DNA of 7,458 bases from NCBI GenBank assembly GCA_024640385.1, contig JAHEFC010000127.1, positions 2,459-9,916 of the forward strand, in the 5' to 3' direction. Every line of letters begins with the position of its first letter. The stretch's first letter is position 1. This DNA comes from Sphingobacteriales bacterium (GTDB taxonomy: Bacteria > Bacteroidota > Bacteroidia > Chitinophagales > Chitinophagaceae). The notes beneath the pieces are model-generated. The model worked only from the letters and a program-made list of their open reading frames with translations. It was not told the DNA's origin and did not search any database. Of the stretch, positions 6,113-7,458 are shown one piece after another. The position numbers and the translations under genes were made by a program.

Positions 6113-6328
6113 ATGAAAAAAATATCGATCAAACTGGCTTCCATACTGGCTATGCTCATGCCCCTGTCTATTATGGCACATCCCGGACACGGGGGGCATG
6201 ATAATGAAGGCGGATATACCATTATCCACTATTTCATACAGCCATCACATGCCATTGTAAGTTTCGCCGTACTGGCAATTACGGTTATACTTCTACGTAA
6301 CCTTCGCAGGAAGAACCAGAAAGCCTGA
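6113..6328 (+). CDS. Histidine-bearing membrane microprotein, HupE-like N-terminus
   Basis: I do not know a named family for this 71-residue protein. The chosen start gives a textbook Sec signal (MKKISIKLASILAMLMPLSIMA, residues 1-22); an ATG at 6035 would add 26 residues ahead of it and is unlikely. Cleavage after Ala22 would expose His23 in HPGHGGHD (His23, 26, 29), with His39 and His46 in IIHYFIQPSHA. A single membrane helix spans about residues 47-61, followed by the basic tail RNLRRKNQK, so the histidines should face the periplasm. Similar HPGH starts are known in the nickel/cobalt permeases HupE/UreJ, but those have several more helices. The stop is two bases before hypA, so it is surely co-transcribed with nickel-insertion genes. 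Plausible roles are periplasmic metal binding or a permease partner. That the gene is real is fairly sure; its function is inference. Confidence 0.72.
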   Translation: MKKISIKLASILAMLMPLSIMAHPGHGGHDNEGGYTIIHYFIQPSHAIVSFAVLAITVILLRNLRRKNQKA

Positions 6329-6330
6329 TC

Positions 6331-6672
6331 ATGCACGAACTGTCCATTGTCATGAGCATTATCAACATCGCAGAGCAACAGGCCTCGCAGGCCCGGGCAA
6401 CATGCGTTGAAGAAATAGAACTGGATATCGGCACATTAAGTGGTATCGAGTTCGGTGCCCTTGAATTTGCATGGGCGGAAGGTGTAAGAAGAACCATTCT
6501 CGAAAAGGCTGTACGCAGGATCAATAAGATCGAAGCATCTGCTGACTGCATAGACTGTGGTATCAGTTTTCCGGTTCAGCACTATTACGATCCCTGCCCG
6601 GTCTGCGGCGGCCATTTAATCAATATCACCAGGGGAAAAGAACTCAGGGTCAGATCGCTGGTGGTATCATAA
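6331..6672 (+). CDS. hypA: HypA nickel metallochaperone
   Basis: HypA delivers nickel, with HypB, to the large-subunit precursor in the cytoplasm. The 113-residue length is typical. The N-terminal MHELSIV gives the nickel ligand His2 and the neighbouring Glu3. The structural zinc site is formed by Cys73 and Cys76 (CIDC) with Cys89 and Cys92 (CPVC). The central pattern LDIGTLSGIEFGALEFAW is characteristic of the family. It starts two bases after the microprotein stop and ends ten bases before hypB, so the three genes form one transcript. All expected metal ligands are present. HybF is the E. coli paralogue for other hydrogenases; the presence of a Hyd-1-like enzyme and hypB favours the name hypA. 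Confidence 0.96.
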   Translation: MHELSIVMSIINIAEQQASQARATCVEEIELDIGTLSGIEFGALEFAWAEGVRRTILEKAVRRINKIEASADCIDCGISFPVQHYYDPCPVCGGHLINITRGKELRVRSLVVS

Positions 6673-6682
6673 ATATTTTACT

Positions 6683-7450
6683 ATGTGCGCAACTTGCGGC
6701 TGCGATTCAGGTGCAGTAAGTACTATTCACCATGTTCATGATCATGATCACGGACATGACCATAACCACGATCACGGGCAGACCCGGAAAACGATCGTGG
6801 ATGTGGAACAGGATATCCTGCATCAGAATAACCTCCTCGCCGAAAGGAACAGGGGCTATTTCGATGCCAAGAATATCATTGCGATGAACCTCGTAAGTTC
6901 ACCCGGCTCCGGCAAAACATCCCTGCTCGAACGGACCCTGACAGATCTTAAAGGCAGGATGGAATTTGCCGTCATAGAGGGGGATCAGCAGACTACCAAT
7001 GATGCGGACCGGATCCATGCCACCGGAACCAAAGTAACCCAGATCAATACAGGCAAGGGCTGCCATCTGGATGCTCATATGATCTACCATGCTGTGCATG
7101 GCATGAAACTCGCTGACAATTCGGTTCTGTTCATCGAAAACGTTGGCAACCTGGTATGCCCCGCGATGTTTGACCTGGGAGAAAAAGAAAGAGTGGTGAT
7201 CATCAGCGTTACAGAAGGCGACGACAAGCCACTGAAATACCCGGATATGTTCTATACCTCATCGCTGTGCATCATCAACAAAGTGGATCTCCTCCCCTAT
7301 GTCCCATTCAGCATGGACAAGGTGAAAGAGAATGCAAGAAAGATCAATCCCAACCTCGAGTTCTGTGAATTGAGCTGCACCAGCGGTGAAGGCCTTGACA
7401 GCTGGTACAACTGGCTTCAATCAAAAATTCTCATACCCCAGGAAGTTTAG
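6683..7450 (+). CDS. hypB: HypB nickel-inserting GTPase
   Basis: This GTPase (SIMIBI class) powers nickel transfer into the hydrogenase precursor with HypA. The 255-residue protein has three metal features. The N-terminal CATCGC (Cys2, Cys5, Cys7) matches the high-affinity CxxCGC nickel motif of E. coli HypB. A histidine-rich stretch at residues 16-31 has nine histidines in HD/HG repeats and may store nickel. The G-domain site is Cys127-His128 with Cys159, matching the metal site at the HypB dimer interface. The P-loop is SSPGSGKTS (72-80), the base-recognition motif NKVD is at 199-202, and ENVGNLVCP lies between them. The start ATG at 6683 is fixed by the cysteine motif right behind it. The stop TAG is at 7448-7450. 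It is intact and is third in the rightward operon. Confidence 0.97.
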   Translation: MCATCGCDSGAVSTIHHVHDHDHGHDHNHDHGQTRKTIVDVEQDILHQNNLLAERNRGYFDAKNIIAMNLVSSPGSGKTSLLERTLTDLKGRMEFAVIEGDQQTTNDADRIHATGTKVTQINTGKGCHLDAHMIYHAVHGMKLADNSVLFIENVGNLVCPAMFDLGEKERVVIISVTEGDDKPLKYPDMFYTSSLCIINKVDLLPYVPFSMDKVKENARKINPNLEFCELSCTSGEGLDSWYNWLQSKILIPQEV

Positions 7451-7452
7451 CC

Positions 7453-7458
7453 ATGCAA
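7453..7458 (+). CDS. Probable start of a further gene (3' partial)
   Basis: Two bases after the hypB stop an ATG opens a frame (Met-Gln) that runs off the window. The tight spacing matches the upstream genes of this unit, so another operon member is likely; other hyp genes such as hypF or hypC would be the expected candidates. Two codons cannot identify it. Confidence 0.35.

Noticed and set aside
1..7458. tRNA, rRNA, insertion sequence or transposase genes
   Set aside because: I saw no cloverleaf, rRNA segment, transposase motif or terminal inverted repeats with target duplications.

Overview
The window is a hydrogen-uptake locus from what is most likely a member of the Bacteroidota. I infer the phylum from the protein style, the AT-rich leaders without obvious Shine-Dalgarno sequences, and the type of short intergenic tandem repeats; the sequence has no phylogenetic marker to confirm it. 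The core is a group 1 membrane-bound [NiFe] hydrogenase of the oxygen-tolerant (E. coli Hyd-1-like) type, with part of its nickel-insertion machinery alongside.

Layout. 1-794 (+): the 3' part of an alpha/beta-hydrolase/esterase gene whose start lies outside the window. 871-1590 (-): an uncharacterised exported protein, convergent with the esterase; the short gap is filled by one long hairpin built of 7-bp units. 1591-1781: a spacer with two hairpins that probably end the hydrogenase transcript, plus an 8-bp tandem repeat. 1782-5956 (-): the hydrogenase operon in the order hyaA (small subunit, Tat signal, six-cysteine proximal cluster), hyaB (large subunit, NiFe site), hyaC (cytochrome b anchor) and hyaD (maturation protease). 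5957-6112: a divergent control region with two perfect 10-bp palindromes. 6113-7450 (+): a 71-residue histidine-bearing membrane microprotein, then hypA and hypB, with the first two codons of a further gene at the right edge.

How the genes fit together. HypA and HypB deliver nickel to the HyaB precursor, HyaD then trims its C-terminus, the folded HyaA-HyaB dimer is exported by the Tat signal on HyaA, and HyaC passes electrons from H2 to the quinone pool. HypC, D, E and F are absent from the window and may follow to the right, where a new gene appears to begin.

Most unusual points: (i) a recurring short tandem-repeat pattern, with related 7-bp units (RCCTNYC / CCTGYAA) inside the esterase gene, between the convergent genes and between hyaA and hyaB, plus an 8-bp array at the hyaD stop; three of the four sites touch or nearly touch stop codons; (ii) the short protein ahead of hypA, which resembles only the N-terminal part of HupE/UreJ; (iii) an extra cysteine in the proximal-cluster loop of HyaA. 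The esterase, the exported protein and the hydrogenase genes show no obvious functional link.
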